From Oegoconia quadripuncta (lineage: Eukaryota > Arthropoda > Insecta > Lepidoptera > Autostichidae): a stretch of DNA of 64,000 nucleotides. The notes under the pieces were generated by a model. The model was not told where the DNA came from. It made no database searches and worked only from the letters and a program-made list of their open reading frames with translations. Shown here one piece after another: positions 23,537 to 33,744 of this stretch. How positions within the stretch are numbered: position 1 is the stretch's first letter; the number at the start of each line of letters is the position of its first letter. The translations under genes and the position numbers were made by a program. The stretch covers positions 15,686,801 through 15,750,800 of the forward strand of contig OX438751.1 of the NCBI GenBank assembly GCA_949316235.1, in the 5' to 3' direction.

Positions 23537-25615
23537 TTATTCACATTCTGCAACAGGACTCTGATCCTCTTGAGTAGAAGCAACGGCATTGTCTACATTA
23601 TCGTCATCATTATTATTACTAACTCCAGAATTTACAACTTCTTCGTTTTCTACTTTATCATAAATTACTTCCACTGATGAATTTGTTATTGTTATAGTTT
23701 CGTTATTTACTTCAGGAATAGTTGCTGGAACTGCAGGCGTTGCGGTTATTAAACTTGGAACCTCTATAGATATAACCTCGTTTTCACTTTCTTTTGCAGA
23801 TTCTGGTACTTTGTTTTCTTCAAGCGGTTTGAATAACTCTTGTAGTGAGGATATTTTCTTCTCGGTCGGAATTATTCTATTTAAATATACTAAAATATCT
23901 GATAGAGATACAATGCCTATAAGTTTATCGTCTCTATTTACTAATAATAATCGATGACTCTCAGTTCTAACAATAACTTCTAAGGCCTCATACAAAGTAA
24001 TACTAGAACGACATTTTTGCAATTTCTCTTCCCAGTCTTTCTTTTTATTCCTTATATCGCCTATCGTTAAAGACAAATTTGAATAAAGCTTTTCATTTAC
24101 TAGATTCAATACTTCATATTTAGCGTAAACATCTAAGAGCATGCCATTCTCGTCTAAGATTGGAACAGCAGAAATATTTTTTTCTAATAATAATTGAAAA
24201 GCTGCTTTAATACTAGTATTGTCTGTAACGGATACGATTTCGTCATAAGTTCCGATTTTCAGTTCTGGCAACGTTTTGTGAAAGAACGTCAATTCCGGAA
24301 ATTCATTTAAATATACAAATAAAAATCTTAATATTCTTTTGTGAGATAAAATATACAAAACATCACCAGTAAACGCATCAATCATTAGAAGGCGATGTAC
24401 ACGATTTTTGTTTAGTAAATTTATTGCTTCATGTAAAGACTGATCAGGCCCCACACTACACAAAGGCTTTCGCGATGGACGCAATATTTTTTTCCAATTA
24501 TGAAGGGAGTGACGTTCTAAATCGTCTATAGACAGATTTTCTGCATCATAATGGAGTAGAATCCTTATGAAATCTGTTACAGTTATCATACCTACCAATA
24601 ATTTCTTACTGGCATCCCATAGAGGTGCGGAGCGAATGCCGTGAGATATCAGGGTTGGAAAAGTTTTTCTTACTAAAAATTGCGTATCAAATATAATCAC
24701 TTTTGCTGATTTAGGTAGAATTTCATAACATTTGTGGTATTTAAAAAAATTTAACAACAGCCTGGTTTTGTCTCTACCACCTATAGATATTTGAACTATA
24801 GATAAATAAGGATCGTATTTGGGAAGGCCGCGAACTTCTCTAAATAATTGTTTAGCTTGTGTAGGATCTAAAGATGCATATGAATTTTTGTGATAAGTAG
24901 GGGACGTCGTCTCTATTGATGAGCGTCGCAGCTGTTTGTTTTTCTTTTTTAATTGATCTGTAGGAACTTGATTTGTATCTGGTTGAGGTTTACTTCTAAA
25001 TATATCCATCACCCTTGTCATTGGACTAGATTTGCGGGACGAAGCTCCGGTTACCGTATGGTAATATTTTTTATGAGACTCTTTCGATGTTTCAGTAATA
25101 TGATCATCTTTAGTACTAGTTTCGGGTGCCTCTGTGGTCTTTGGTGTAGCACCGAGAGCCGCTTTCACATTTTGCATAAAAGATTGATGTTTTTTAGCAT
25201 CACTCTTCCTTCTGATGCGAAAAATATCAAAAATAGAGCTACGTGGACTAGATGAAGTTCCATGAAAAGTTTCATATTCTTTTAAATTTGCTGAATCTCT
25301 TTCTGCACTAGATGCCCTAGATGTATCACTAGGTCTATCTTTGAAAATCGTCCTAACATGGGGTCGCTGTGACTCGACACCACGTGTTCCAAAATGAACA
25401 GTATGGATATTACTTTGGGCTACGCTGGTAGAAGGAACATTTTTTTCTTCAGACGTGGATAACGTGGTAACAAGAAACCTTTTCTTCTCTCCAACAACTG
25501 TTTGATTTTCATTCTGCGCTTCAGCTTGACACTTTTTCTTCTTATGTTTATGTTTAGATTTTGACTTTGTCGGTGAGTCCGATGAAGCGGCATCATTTTC
25601 TAATATTGGATCCAT
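23537..25615 (-). CDS. AMPK gamma subunit-like protein, intronless (SNF4Agamma family retrocopy)
   Basis: AMPK gamma subunits sense AMP/ADP/ATP through four CBS motifs and scaffold the kinase. This 692-residue frame starts at ATG 25615; a TAA lies three codons upstream. Residues 1-270 form a Lys/Ser-rich tail with SSIFDIFRIRRKSDAKK and MDIFRS motifs like those of long insect gamma isoforms. CBS1-4 follow at about 304-355, 384-432, 455-508 and 532-580 (FFKYHKCYEILP, GIRSAPLWD, NRVHRLLMID, GIVSLSDIL). An acidic C-terminal tail of about 110 residues follows. Conserved ligand residues include R328, D348, H407/R408, K426, H554/R555 and D573. The Asp expected after KF/KY in CBS3 is Glu (E501), and the usual VVVD of CBS4 reads LLVN (N560). 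The divergence plus a single coding exon suggests an expressed retrogene rather than the orthologous gamma gene. Confidence 0.9.
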   Translation of the reverse strand: MDPILENDAASSDSPTKSKSKHKHKKKKCQAEAQNENQTVVGEKKRFLVTTLSTSEEKNVPSTSVAQSNIHTVHFGTRGVESQRPHVRTIFKDRPSDTSRASSAERDSANLKEYETFHGTSSSPRSSIFDIFRIRRKSDAKKHQSFMQNVKAALGATPKTTEAPETSTKDDHITETSKESHKKYYHTVTGASSRKSSPMTRVMDIFRSKPQPDTNQVPTDQLKKKNKQLRRSSIETTSPTYHKNSYASLDPTQAKQLFREVRGLPKYDPYLSIVQISIGGRDKTRLLLNFFKYHKCYEILPKSAKVIIFDTQFLVRKTFPTLISHGIRSAPLWDASKKLLVGMITVTDFIRILLHYDAENLSIDDLERHSLHNWKKILRPSRKPLCSVGPDQSLHEAINLLNKNRVHRLLMIDAFTGDVLYILSHKRILRFLFVYLNEFPELTFFHKTLPELKIGTYDEIVSVTDNTSIKAAFQLLLEKNISAVPILDENGMLLDVYAKYEVLNLVNEKLYSNLSLTIGDIRNKKKDWEEKLQKCRSSITLYEALEVIVRTESHRLLLVNRDDKLIGIVSLSDILVYLNRIIPTEKKISSLQELFKPLEENKVPESAKESENEVISIEVPSLITATPAVPATIPEVNNETITITNSSVEVIYDKVENEEVVNSGVSNNNDDDNVDNAVASTQEDQSPVAECE

Positions 25616-25694
25616 GTCCAATTATTAACGATTAATTAACTTTATAAAGGTACCTTTACTGGAGACCATAGTGCGGAAGAAGAAATGACATCAC

Positions 25695-25780
25695 CTGTAA
25701 AGAGAGAAAAATGTGTTGAAATTATATAAGTACCATACAGTTAAACGACAACATGTCGTTCATATGAATACTGGTATTAC
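25695..25780 (-). other. Possible 86-bp 5'UTR intron of the AMPK gamma-like gene
   Basis: On minus, the donor AG|GTAATA (GT at 25780-25779) and the acceptor ttttctctctttacag|gtga (AG at 25696-25695) bracket a short AT-rich segment. The ATG lies 80 bp beyond the acceptor. Inferred from splice-site shape only. Confidence 0.4.
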
Positions 25781-26006
25781 CTAATTGGGTAGAATCTAAG
25801 GGGCTAACTAAAATTCTATTTTTCAAAAATTAGAAATATAGCGCTAATTTCTGTTAGAATGGATAATATGTTGTAATTATACAGTAATAGGATTTATTCT
25901 CTTGCAGATATCGAATTACTAAAAACGTACGTAAGTTAACAATACCAAGATACAAAAAAAAAAAAACAAATAGATAAAATGACAGAAACACGTTAGCAAA
26001 GTTGGC

Positions 26007-26019
26007 GTTGCTAAGCAAC
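26007..26019. promoter_or_regulatory. RFX-type X-box in the presumed AMPK gamma-like promoter
   Basis: GTTGCTAAGCAAC fits the X-box consensus RYYNYY-N(1-3)-RRNRAC at every position. It sits within a wider inverted repeat (gttggcg..cgccaac, 26001-26032), about 390 bp upstream of the ATG on the opposite strand. X-boxes bind RFX factors, which in insects control genes of ciliated sensory neurons. Confidence 0.5.
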
Positions 26020-26359
26020 GCAATGCGCCAACTGGATGCACCAATTTTACGATTTGGTATTGCATAATCAACATATTTTCATACATTAAAAATACATTAG
26101 TTATCCATCCCAATGTATCCCCACATTTTAGAAATTAAGATTAACGTTGTAGCCCCTAAAAAGTTTATCACCAAATCATTAATCAATAAATATACCTCGT
26201 GTTGAACGATGGCAATGAAAATCTAAAACTGGAGTGCTATGAACGTAACAATATGCGTACCTGGTTCGGTTTGAAACTCATTGTTGATTAATTTATAAAA
26301 GGTTTTTGGTGTGTTGTTTTGTTAATATAATTGAGATTGTTCACAAATTCACTGTGCTA

Positions 26360-26500
26360 TCCATGCCGCTACTAGTGCCAGCCGCCATGTTGTGGATGGG
26401 GTGGAGATAGTCACGCCACCTGCCGGCCAGCTAAGAGAGCGTGTAGCGGGGTTGGCAGGTTAGCGGGAGTCAACCCCAGGGCTCTACATTAATTTGCCCA
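26360..26500. promoter_or_regulatory. GC-rich block upstream of the AMPK gamma-like gene
   Basis: A GC-rich block containing gccgccatgttg (YY1/Pho-type core GCCAT), 'cacctgccggccagc' and 'gttggcaggttagcgggag'. No frame of interest. It may be promoter-distal regulatory DNA or the remains of a repeat. Confidence 0.3.
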
Positions 26501-26675
26501 ATTCATTAAAAGATGTCACGCATGACTTTGATATTTCTGAAATTTGTCTGATTTTACGGATATTGTTAATAAATATATTGTCATAACAGGCGTATAAATT
26601 TTTAAGGTTGTCACACACTGGGAAGAAATTGTTATAATTTTATCTTCCAGTGTACACGGATCATACGATAATATA

Positions 26676-27754
26676 CAGGGCGTCCCAAAGTTATGGGACA
26701 TGAAGGGGAAGTACCTTAAATATTGTAGATAGTGAATTTTGCTCAAAGAAGACTTTATGTTATTTTTAAATGTTAGTAATTCTGCATTCATAGATTTTCT
26801 AAAAATTACTTGCTTCGGCTGGGAATCGAACCGACTTAAATGTGAAAAAAAAACACCCTACTTTTATGATGCCAATCGAAAGAATAGCTAAAAAATAATA
26901 ACTCTGCCTAAGTAACATAGTATTTTAAAAGAAAGGAACAACATAAAATGATTGAGTCAAATTTCAAGAAAGTTATTTATTGCCGACGACGTTCGAAAAG
27001 TAGATAGGAATACTTCAAATTTTAAGGGATAAGATAAGAAACCATTCCGCGGCGGAGCAAGAAAACTTAATTTTCCAACAAGATGGAGCTCCGGCTCATA
27101 ATAGTCGGAGAGCAGCAGATTTTCTAAATGAATGTTTTCCTACATGGATTGGTACAAATGGACCGATTAGATGGCCGGCCAGATCCCCGGACCTCACACC
27201 ATTAGATTTCTTCTTTTGGGGATACGTGAAAGATATGCTATACAAAAAGCGATACGAGAACGTAGGCGAGTTGCAAACAGAATTGTGCCATATCACATCG
27301 AGTGTTCACCATAAAATGATTAGAAAATCAACAGGCAGCGGGCTCATTAAAAGATTGGCGATTTGCGTAAGACAAGAGGGATCACATTTTGAGCATTTAA
27401 TTAATTAATTTACAAAAAAATACCTACTTAATTGACTACGGCAGTTTCATGTATGTTTTTTATTTGATTAAAATGATTAATTTCACGTTGTTCCTTTCTT
27501 TTAAAATACTATGTTACTTAGGCAGAGTTATTATTTTTTAGCTATTCTTTCGATTGGCATCATAAAAGTAGGGTGTTTTTTTTTTCACATTTGAGTCGGT
27601 TCGATTCCCAGCCGAAGCAAATAATTTTTAGAAAATCTATGAATGCAGAATTACTAACTTTTAAAAATAACATAAAGTCTTCTTTGAGCAAAATTCACTA
27701 TCTACGATATTTAAGGTACTTCCCCTTCATGTCCCATAACTTTGGGACGCCCGG
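26676..27754 (+). mobile_element. Tc1/mariner-like DNA transposon with long inverted repeats, internally deleted
   Basis: Ends start CAGGGCGTCCCAAAG (left) and CCGGGCGTCCCAAAG (right, reversed), each flanked by TA (26674-26675 and 27755-27756), the Tc1/mariner target. The inverted repeats are long: about 26676-26950 pairs with about 27480-27754. The interior holds the C-terminal part of a DDE transposase. Together with the missing N-terminal part this makes the copy non-autonomous. The repeats also contain an exact Pol III B-box-like ggttcgattcc. Confidence 0.85.
27004..27408 (+). pseudogene. Truncated DDE transposase
   Basis: The frame reads ..QENLIFQQDGAPAHNSRRAA.. and WPARSPDLTPLDFFFWGYVK, the second and third catalytic acidic regions of insect Tc1/mariner-related transposases of the QQDGAPAH type. 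It ends with a natural stop at 27406-27408. The N-terminal DNA-binding part and first catalytic Asp are absent. Just upstream a VDRNT-like reading lies in a different frame, showing a frameshift near 27000-27020. It cannot be an active enzyme. Confidence 0.8.
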
Positions 27755-27756
27755 TA

Positions 27757-29029
27757 TACTATACAACCGAACATTCAGTTATCAGTACGGACTATACCGA
27801 AAACCTTCTTACAGACTCCTTGGGAATATATGAATTTGCGTAGATATAACGCAATTGGATTTACTTGTCAGAAGACGACGCTGATTTTGAATTTGATTTG
27901 TATACATTATTCTTTATGATCATGTGCTATAACTGACCTATGTTGCCCCGCCCAAATTGCTTAGTAACTTAACGATAAGATATATATTAACTGCGTCGTA
28001 TATACAGTCAGCGGCATAGTTATTCATACAGGGCTGTTCTACATTATTCATGATCAGTCTATATCAATTCCCTAAAATGACCCTCTCGTCTCGATTATCA
28101 TTTTAGAGAACTTCAGATGGTACAGCTTAAATAGCCAGTTTCTGATCCACTGATTCTGTAAAATTGCCCTGCGTGTGGCTATTTATGGAACCGACTGTAC
28201 GTCCATTGATTTCTATTAATTTACAATAGTGGAACCTAAATATATATAACGAAATTGAAAACAAAATTATCTCAACTAAATATAGTTCTACCCGCTTACT
28301 AGTAATAGTGGGCTAACTTAGGACGTGTAATTGGGTTTGTAAAAGAGTCATACAAATTTGTTTCTTTAGGAATTGTTGGTTAGTTGACATAGGAATAGTT
28401 CTCCAGAAACCAGAAAGGATAGGAATAGTGGTCGTTATGACGCTTCGGCAAAATATTAAATGTAATATTTAAAACCGCTTCAAATGGACCAACAACAGAC
28501 TTCGACAGGTTTCCGTTCTCTATTTTCAGAGCGTACACACACCCAAATCATGTGATCATTTACACCAAATTTAATTGAACAATACTTTAAAGGTATTAGA
28601 ACTGCACCGCGACTTTGAATCCTAGTATTTTAAGTCTATATTACAATAGTATTAATCGTTACATTACCTTTACAAAATCCATTATACATTACCTTTCACA
28701 TCTTTTCAATCGGTTAAATATCATGATATTTATCAATCTGTAAGTAATGTTTATTTGTTTGTTTGTAAACGCTTTATTGTACAAAAAGGCAATACATTAA
28801 TCTTGCATTGATACAGAATTTGAGTACAACAGCGGATTTATCACATAGATGGATTTCTTCCAGTCAACCATAGTATAGGATATAGGGATATAGGATAGTA
28901 ATTGTATCTGGAGTAAAGAGATGTGTTATGTTTCTTATGTTGTGCAATAAAAAATATTTTGTTTGTTTACTTTGTTAACTTCATAACTTTCCATAAGAAA
29001 TAGTTTATAACATTTTGACTTACTACATT
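27757..29029. other. AT-rich intergenic DNA
   Basis: No gene or recognised repeat family. It separates the transposon from the next SINE. Confidence 0.45.
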
Positions 29030-29300
29030 TATTTGTTAATAAATATCTTTGCACATACACACAGCGCCATCTAGTTCTACACTATACAACTAGGCTTGTA
29101 TTATGGATACTAGATGGTTGATAAACTACACAAATACATTTTTTTTTGCAAATAAATACATATATAAATGAAAAACATCCATCACTCAGGAACACATGTC
29201 TGTATTCATCGCATACAAACATATACCCCTAGCGGGATTCGAACCCGTGACCTTTTGGTATAGCCGTCAGAGTTTCTAACCATTACACCAAACAAGTCGC
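29030..29300 (-). mobile_element. SINE family A, best-preserved copy
   Basis: Reading minus: head 'gcgacttgtttggtgtaatg', B box 'acgggttcgaatcccgctag', then 'acagacatgtgttcctgagt', 'ttgtgtagtttatcaaccat' and 'aactagatggcgctgtgtgt', ending in an ATTTATT-type tail. It serves as the family reference in this window. Confidence 0.85.
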
Positions 29301-29589
29301 CTTTCGTGATCAACATTCATTTCAAAATATGTAACTGTTTGACTGGATAAGCTGAAACGGTTCAGTTCCTAATAATAATAACCATTCAAATAAAAAAGTG
29401 TTATCGCTATCGCTTCACAAATAGAGTCAACACAGAACCTCACTTTTCATGAACTCGGTTAAAAATGTGATATTCTAAGTGACATTTAAAATGTAAAACT
29501 TTGTGTGATCCTGTCAACTCGTAACAATTTATGCATTATTAAAATATAAAAACTCTCAGCATAGAGACCAGTGAAATGAACTTCTAAAT

Positions 29590-29822
29590 ATATATAACTC
29601 AAAGGTGACTGACATAGTGATCTATCAACGCCCAGCCCAAACCACTGGACGGATCGGGCTGAAATTTGGCATGCAGGTAGATGTTATGACGTAGGCATCC
29701 GCTAAGAAAGGATTTTGATAAATTCTACCCCCAAGGGGATAAAATAGGGGATGAAAGTTTGTTGTTTGTATTTTGATAAAATCTTCCACGCGGACGAAGT
29801 CGCGGGAGGAAAGCTAGTGTAA
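29590..29822 (+). mobile_element. Helitron-like element, family D
   Basis: 'accactggacggatcgggct', 'gaaatttggcatgcaggtag' and the end 'cgcggacgaagtcgcgggag' then 'gaaagctagt'. The terminal CTAG|T and the upstream GC-rich inverted segment fit a Helitron 3' end. No ORF. Confidence 0.55.
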
Positions 29823-29934
29823 TATAAGTGCGACACTCTTGCCCCAAACTATTTAATTTCAGATATTAGGCTGCAAATGCATCCATCAGCGTTTTTACAA
29901 TGTGTTTCTACCTTCTAACACCACATAGCTTGTT

Positions 29935-30185
29935 AAGTTTATTAACATAACAAGCTATGTGGTGTGGCTTCGCCTGCGTGGAATAACATTATCAGGGACA
30001 TTTTGTTTATCCCGTGTGAACTGCTCACTGTATCGGGATAGAAAATATTCTATGTTTTAATCCAGGGTAGGTTCTACCTATATACCAAATTTCATTAAAA
30101 TCCGTTCATCCGTTTCGCCGTGATAGAGCTACAAATAAACAAACAAACATCCAAACTTTCGCATTTATAATATTAGTTAGATATA
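29935..30185 (-). mobile_element. Helitron-like element, family D
   Basis: Reversed copy: 'ggcttcgcctgcgtggaata', 'atccgttcatccgtttcgcc', 'gtgatagagctacaaataaa' and the terminus 'gcatttataatattagttag'. It lies in opposite orientation about 110 bp from 29590-29822. Confidence 0.6.
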
Positions 30186-30346
30186 GTCATATATTATATT
30201 CGAGAACGGTTTGTCTAAAAATAAAGTTTCCAATCTAATACAATTTTTCTGCAGGTAATATAGCTACTCGTACCTTTAGTAAATATGACGCCCACAGCCG
30301 CAATCCAAATTTAGCCAAACGACACGCATGCGTGGAAAACTGATTG

Positions 30347-30414
30347 TTACGTCAGATGCCGTCATTAATCTATGACGTCACTGTTTCCGAGACACGAGGC
30401 AAACGATGACGTAG
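30347..30414. promoter_or_regulatory. CRE cluster upstream of Hr38
   Basis: TTACGTCA (30347-30354), the full palindrome TGACGTCA (30373-30380) and TGACGTAG (30407-30414) lie within 68 bp, in a locally GC-rich segment (about 30285-30560) among AT-rich repeats. CREs bind CREB/ATF bZIP factors. It lies about 19 kb 5' of Hr38; the target gene is inferred. Confidence 0.45.
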
Positions 30415-30930
30415 TGGAAGCCGGGACGGAGGAGGGGTGTCGGATCGATAAACCCTCAGACAGAAATAATAATACCCGTTCAATTCAATGAGGCAAGCCT
30501 AATGGCGATATAGAGGGCCTTTCCACGGGTCGGTAGATCACGTGCTAGACGCACCAGCACAGATATATTTTTTAATATTGAATGTATAGGTCAGCAACTG
30601 CATTAATGAGTTCATAAGATGTGACATTTAGTGTTCCTCATGTTCTACCTATATGTATAATGAACCGTAACAAGCGGATACTTCAATTATACAATTATAT
30701 TTTAATCAGACGAGAACAATTTTATTAGTTATAATAGAATGTCATAAAAAATGCCAATTACTAACAATATACAGGCATATACCTTTACAGGTTTTCGTAG
30801 GTGTCTTATAGTGAAGATTGTTCAAAATATTGTTCTATGGATAAATAAATCAATCATTCGCTAATCTGCACTGGGTCACATAATGCAATAAATATTTTGA
30901 ATTGGATTGAGTAATAGTGGAATATCAGAG

Positions 30931-31140
30931 AAAATTCAACTTTTTAGTTGGGACTGAAGTGTTCTAGCGGTTTCCTTCTGAAGACTTCCTGTGAGTCTGC
31001 AAAGATATCTCTATCCGGAACTTTAAAATTAATGAAAAATTCAACTTTTTAGTTGGGACTGAAGTGTTCTAGCGGTTTCCTTCTGAAGACTTCCTATGAG
31101 TCTACAAAGATATCTCTATACGGAACTTTAAAATTAATGA
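30931..31140. repeat. Two-copy 105-bp tandem duplication
   Basis: The units 30931-31035 and 31036-31140 differ at only a few bases, for example 'cctgtgagtctgcaaag' against 'cctatgagtctacaaag'. A recent local duplication without coding potential. Confidence 0.9.
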
Positions 31141-31184
31141 TATTGTATTATCTTTTATATATTGTATAATGTTTTATATGTAAC

Positions 31185-31402
31185 AAATTTTGTTTGTTTG
31201 TTTGTTGCTCAATCACGGCGAAACGGGTGAACGGTTTGTATGAAATTTGGTAAATAGGTAGAATATACCGTGGATATTTTACCCCGTTAATACCGTTAGG
31301 TATTTTTTACCCCGATAAAGTGAGTAGTTCCCGCGGGATAAACAAATTTCAGCGATAAAGTTATACCACGCAAGCGAAGCCGCGGGCGGAAAGCTAGTAT
31401 TG
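31185..31402 (+). mobile_element. Helitron-like element, family D
   Basis: Starts 'tttgtttgtttgtttgttgc', passes 'tcaatcacggcgaaacgggt' and 'gtgagtagttcccgcgggat', and ends 'gcgaagccgcgggcggaaag' then 'ctagtat'. The best-preserved plus copy. Confidence 0.6.
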
Positions 31403-32225
31403 TACATAATTGTTTTATGTTTATGTCTTCTTATGATGAGGCATGGACTATTTTAATCTCATTTGAGTTTTATTACATACTCCCATATACGCACATACAT
31501 AAATACGTCACTTGTAACTCACGCTGCACGTACATACCTACTTATAACCAATATTCTATTCATACAATATACTCGAACGCTCTGTGTAAAACAATAGGTC
31601 CAGGAAGATGAAATGTAATATGCAGTATAATTCTAGGTGGTGATAGTATATCATAGAATAGCTATTATTACCAAAGATTGTCGTAGGTAAATCGTTTAAA
31701 ACTTAAATTCAGCCGTGTTATTATATGGTAAATAAAGAGTTAATCGAAAATTTTATGCAACTTACCTTCTTTATAAGTTGACAAAATAGAGGAAAATGCA
31801 GGCAAATTATTGACTAACCAATGCTAAATACTTTTTTCCTCAGATTGACATGGATGTAAGACGCAAAAATTTTTGATTTACTTTTATAGTTATCACACGA
31901 GAAATACGGTTGGTTGAATTTAGCTTGTAAGGCAAATCGATCTACCTACTCTGATCTATGATCACTAGCCTAGATGGGAGTAGATCGATATATTAATGCA
32001 TGCACACTGATTCAACCAATTAAATATTATTATTACCAATTCGGTAATGAGCAAAAACCGTTTCAAAATGGCAAAACGATGAAGTAACTAAAGTGCCTAT
32101 GAATAATTTGTTTTACCTCAATCGTACCTAATATTACTACTAAAATTACCATAAAATAAATTTAAAGTACGTACAAATATGATTAAGACAAAAGTTCTCT
32201 AAGACATCATCAACACTCTAGACTT
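31403..32225. other. AT-rich intergenic DNA
   Basis: No recognised feature; the 64-codon frame at 31417-31611 is not supported by any signature. Confidence 0.4.
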
Positions 32226-32545
32226 TTTTTCATGCGAACGGGTTGGTACTTGACTTCAATCACAATTGATGTTAAGTGAAGATGAGGTCTAAGGTGGAAG
32301 CGTACTGACCCTGAAATCCCAACACATTTCGGGGACTGGCTATCTTATCTCTGACGACCGGAACACAACAATGCTATTAACATTGCTGCTTGGCGGCAGA
32401 TTTAGATAAGATGGTGGTAGCTAGCCATTTAAAATGCTCTACCGCCAACCAAACCGAGTACTTAAACATGCACTCCGCTGGAGATCGAACCCGCGACCTC
32501 CGAATCGTAAACCCAATGTTATTTCATTGGGCCACGGAGGCCGTT
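32226..32545 (-). mobile_element. SINE family B, full length
   Basis: The reversed A-tail (T-run 32226-32230) is followed by the whole body. The tRNA-like head reads on plus as 'ctggagatcgaacccgcgac', 'ctccgaatcgtaaacccaat' and 'gggccacggaggccgtt'. Near-identity to 1490-1828 implies recent activity. It is inserted at the left edge of an RTE remnant. Confidence 0.8.
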
Positions 32546-32549
32546 AAAG

Positions 32550-33150
32550 ACTACGATAGCAAATGCAAGAATGTGGACGGAATGGACTTTAGTCATCTTC
32601 ACTTTACTGATGATATAGTCATTAGGTGCATCGGTTGCGACATGGTTGCTCCATTGACTATAAAAATAGACATGGTCAAAGTCATGGCTACAACCGGTTT
32701 ATCAAGGGAACCCTATCAAATTTGATGGCAAAACTTTAGAGCAAGTGTAGGTGAGTATGTGCTCCTGAGGCAGCAATTTAGACTTGGACAGGACAACAAC
32801 CCTTGTATCATAACAGTTCATTGGATACACACTTTACATAAAACTATACTCTTAATGTCGTACGTCGGTGACTCAGCGGAGGAGACAGTCTCCCAATTTG
32901 GTATGTCCAGACTTATTCCCCAGGCATGCCATGTACCAATGAGTTTTAAATTTATCCGACTGCTCTTAAACGGCGAAGGAAAACAATGTAAGGACACCTA
33001 CATGCCTGAGATATAAAAAAAATCGAAGGCATGTGAAGTCCCCAACCCGCACTGGCCCAGCGTTGCAGACTATGCCCCATACTCCCTCAATATGAGGGAA
33101 GGTCTATATCCCTGCAGTGGGATGTTTAGTGACTGATAATAATAATAATG
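32550..33150 (+). pseudogene. Degraded RTE-type LINE reverse transcriptase and 3' end
   Basis: GMDFSHLHFTDDIVI matches the RT catalytic box (usually FADDI), here with FTDDI. MVKVMATTG resembles the TKVM region, and in another frame ..YVLLRQQFRLGQDNN resembles the YLGQ..RLG segment, so the frame is shifted. The tail includes 'gcatgtgaagtccccaaccc', 'gcactggcccagcgttgcag' and 'tccctgcagtgggatg' with an ataataat run, a typical lepidopteran RTE 3'UTR. Stops and frameshifts make it non-functional. Confidence 0.7.
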
Positions 33151-33199
33151 ACTCTTAACTTGTAAATTGTAGTTTTTTGAAATGGGTCCTCGTATTTTT

Positions 33200-33540
33200 G
33201 ACAATAACGTATCACTTTAAAATGTGGATCCTCACCGCCGAGATAGTCCGTAGGCTAAAGATTACCCCCCCAGACATAAGGAATGCAGTTTGCTCCGTAA
33301 AACTAAATCTTTCGAAACACGAAGACGATCGACCTTGTGTAGCGTGTGGTAAAGTTACAGTGGCCTGGACCGGTTACCTGCATCGAAGAAATTACGGCGT
33401 CTTATACCAAAAGCCTTGAGACGGTTGCCTCGGTATGGATAGACCACCATCTAGATGGTTCAATGCTAATGCGGACCCATTATTAATCATGAAAACAAAT
33501 TGGATAGTCACAGCTGAAGATGATGAAAATAGGTGATCAT
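33200..33540 (+). pseudogene. RTE-type LINE C-terminal fragment, heavily decayed
   Basis: WILTAEIVRRLKIT resembles the TLT..LVRKLKVTQ motif, and GRPPSRWF (written RPPSRWF after a stop) resembles the GRPP.RW motif of RTE-like ORF2 C-termini. WIVTAEDDENR resembles the W.R.AQDR segment. Stop codons interrupt the frame. It adjoins 32550-33150 but is probably a separate, older copy, because it follows that copy's 3' tail. Confidence 0.45.
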
Positions 33541-33744
33541 ACTCGTATTCTAGTTCTTTTCATATAATTTAGGTATACGATAAGTCAGAAACACCTAACA
33601 ATGACACCTAATATAACATTAGATACCTACCTATAGTCGGGCGACTTCGGCAGCGACTATAAATACTTCAAAGGGATTATAATACCTATACCTACTTTAT
33701 AGGCAGTGTTATTGTAGAAAAAATGTATATAATGTCACCCCGTT

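Noticed and set aside
24953..25255. 100-codon plus-strand frame inside the AMPK gamma-like gene
   Set aside because: Antisense shadow of a well-supported CBS-domain protein.
25613..25621. Start two codons upstream at TTG (25621) for the AMPK gamma-like gene
   Set aside because: TTG is not a usual eukaryotic start. The next codon but one is an ATG directly in frame, giving 692 residues.
26516..26791. 91-codon minus frame and its near-duplicate on plus at 27573-27833
   Set aside because: They are translations of the left and right inverted repeats of the mariner-like element, not genes.
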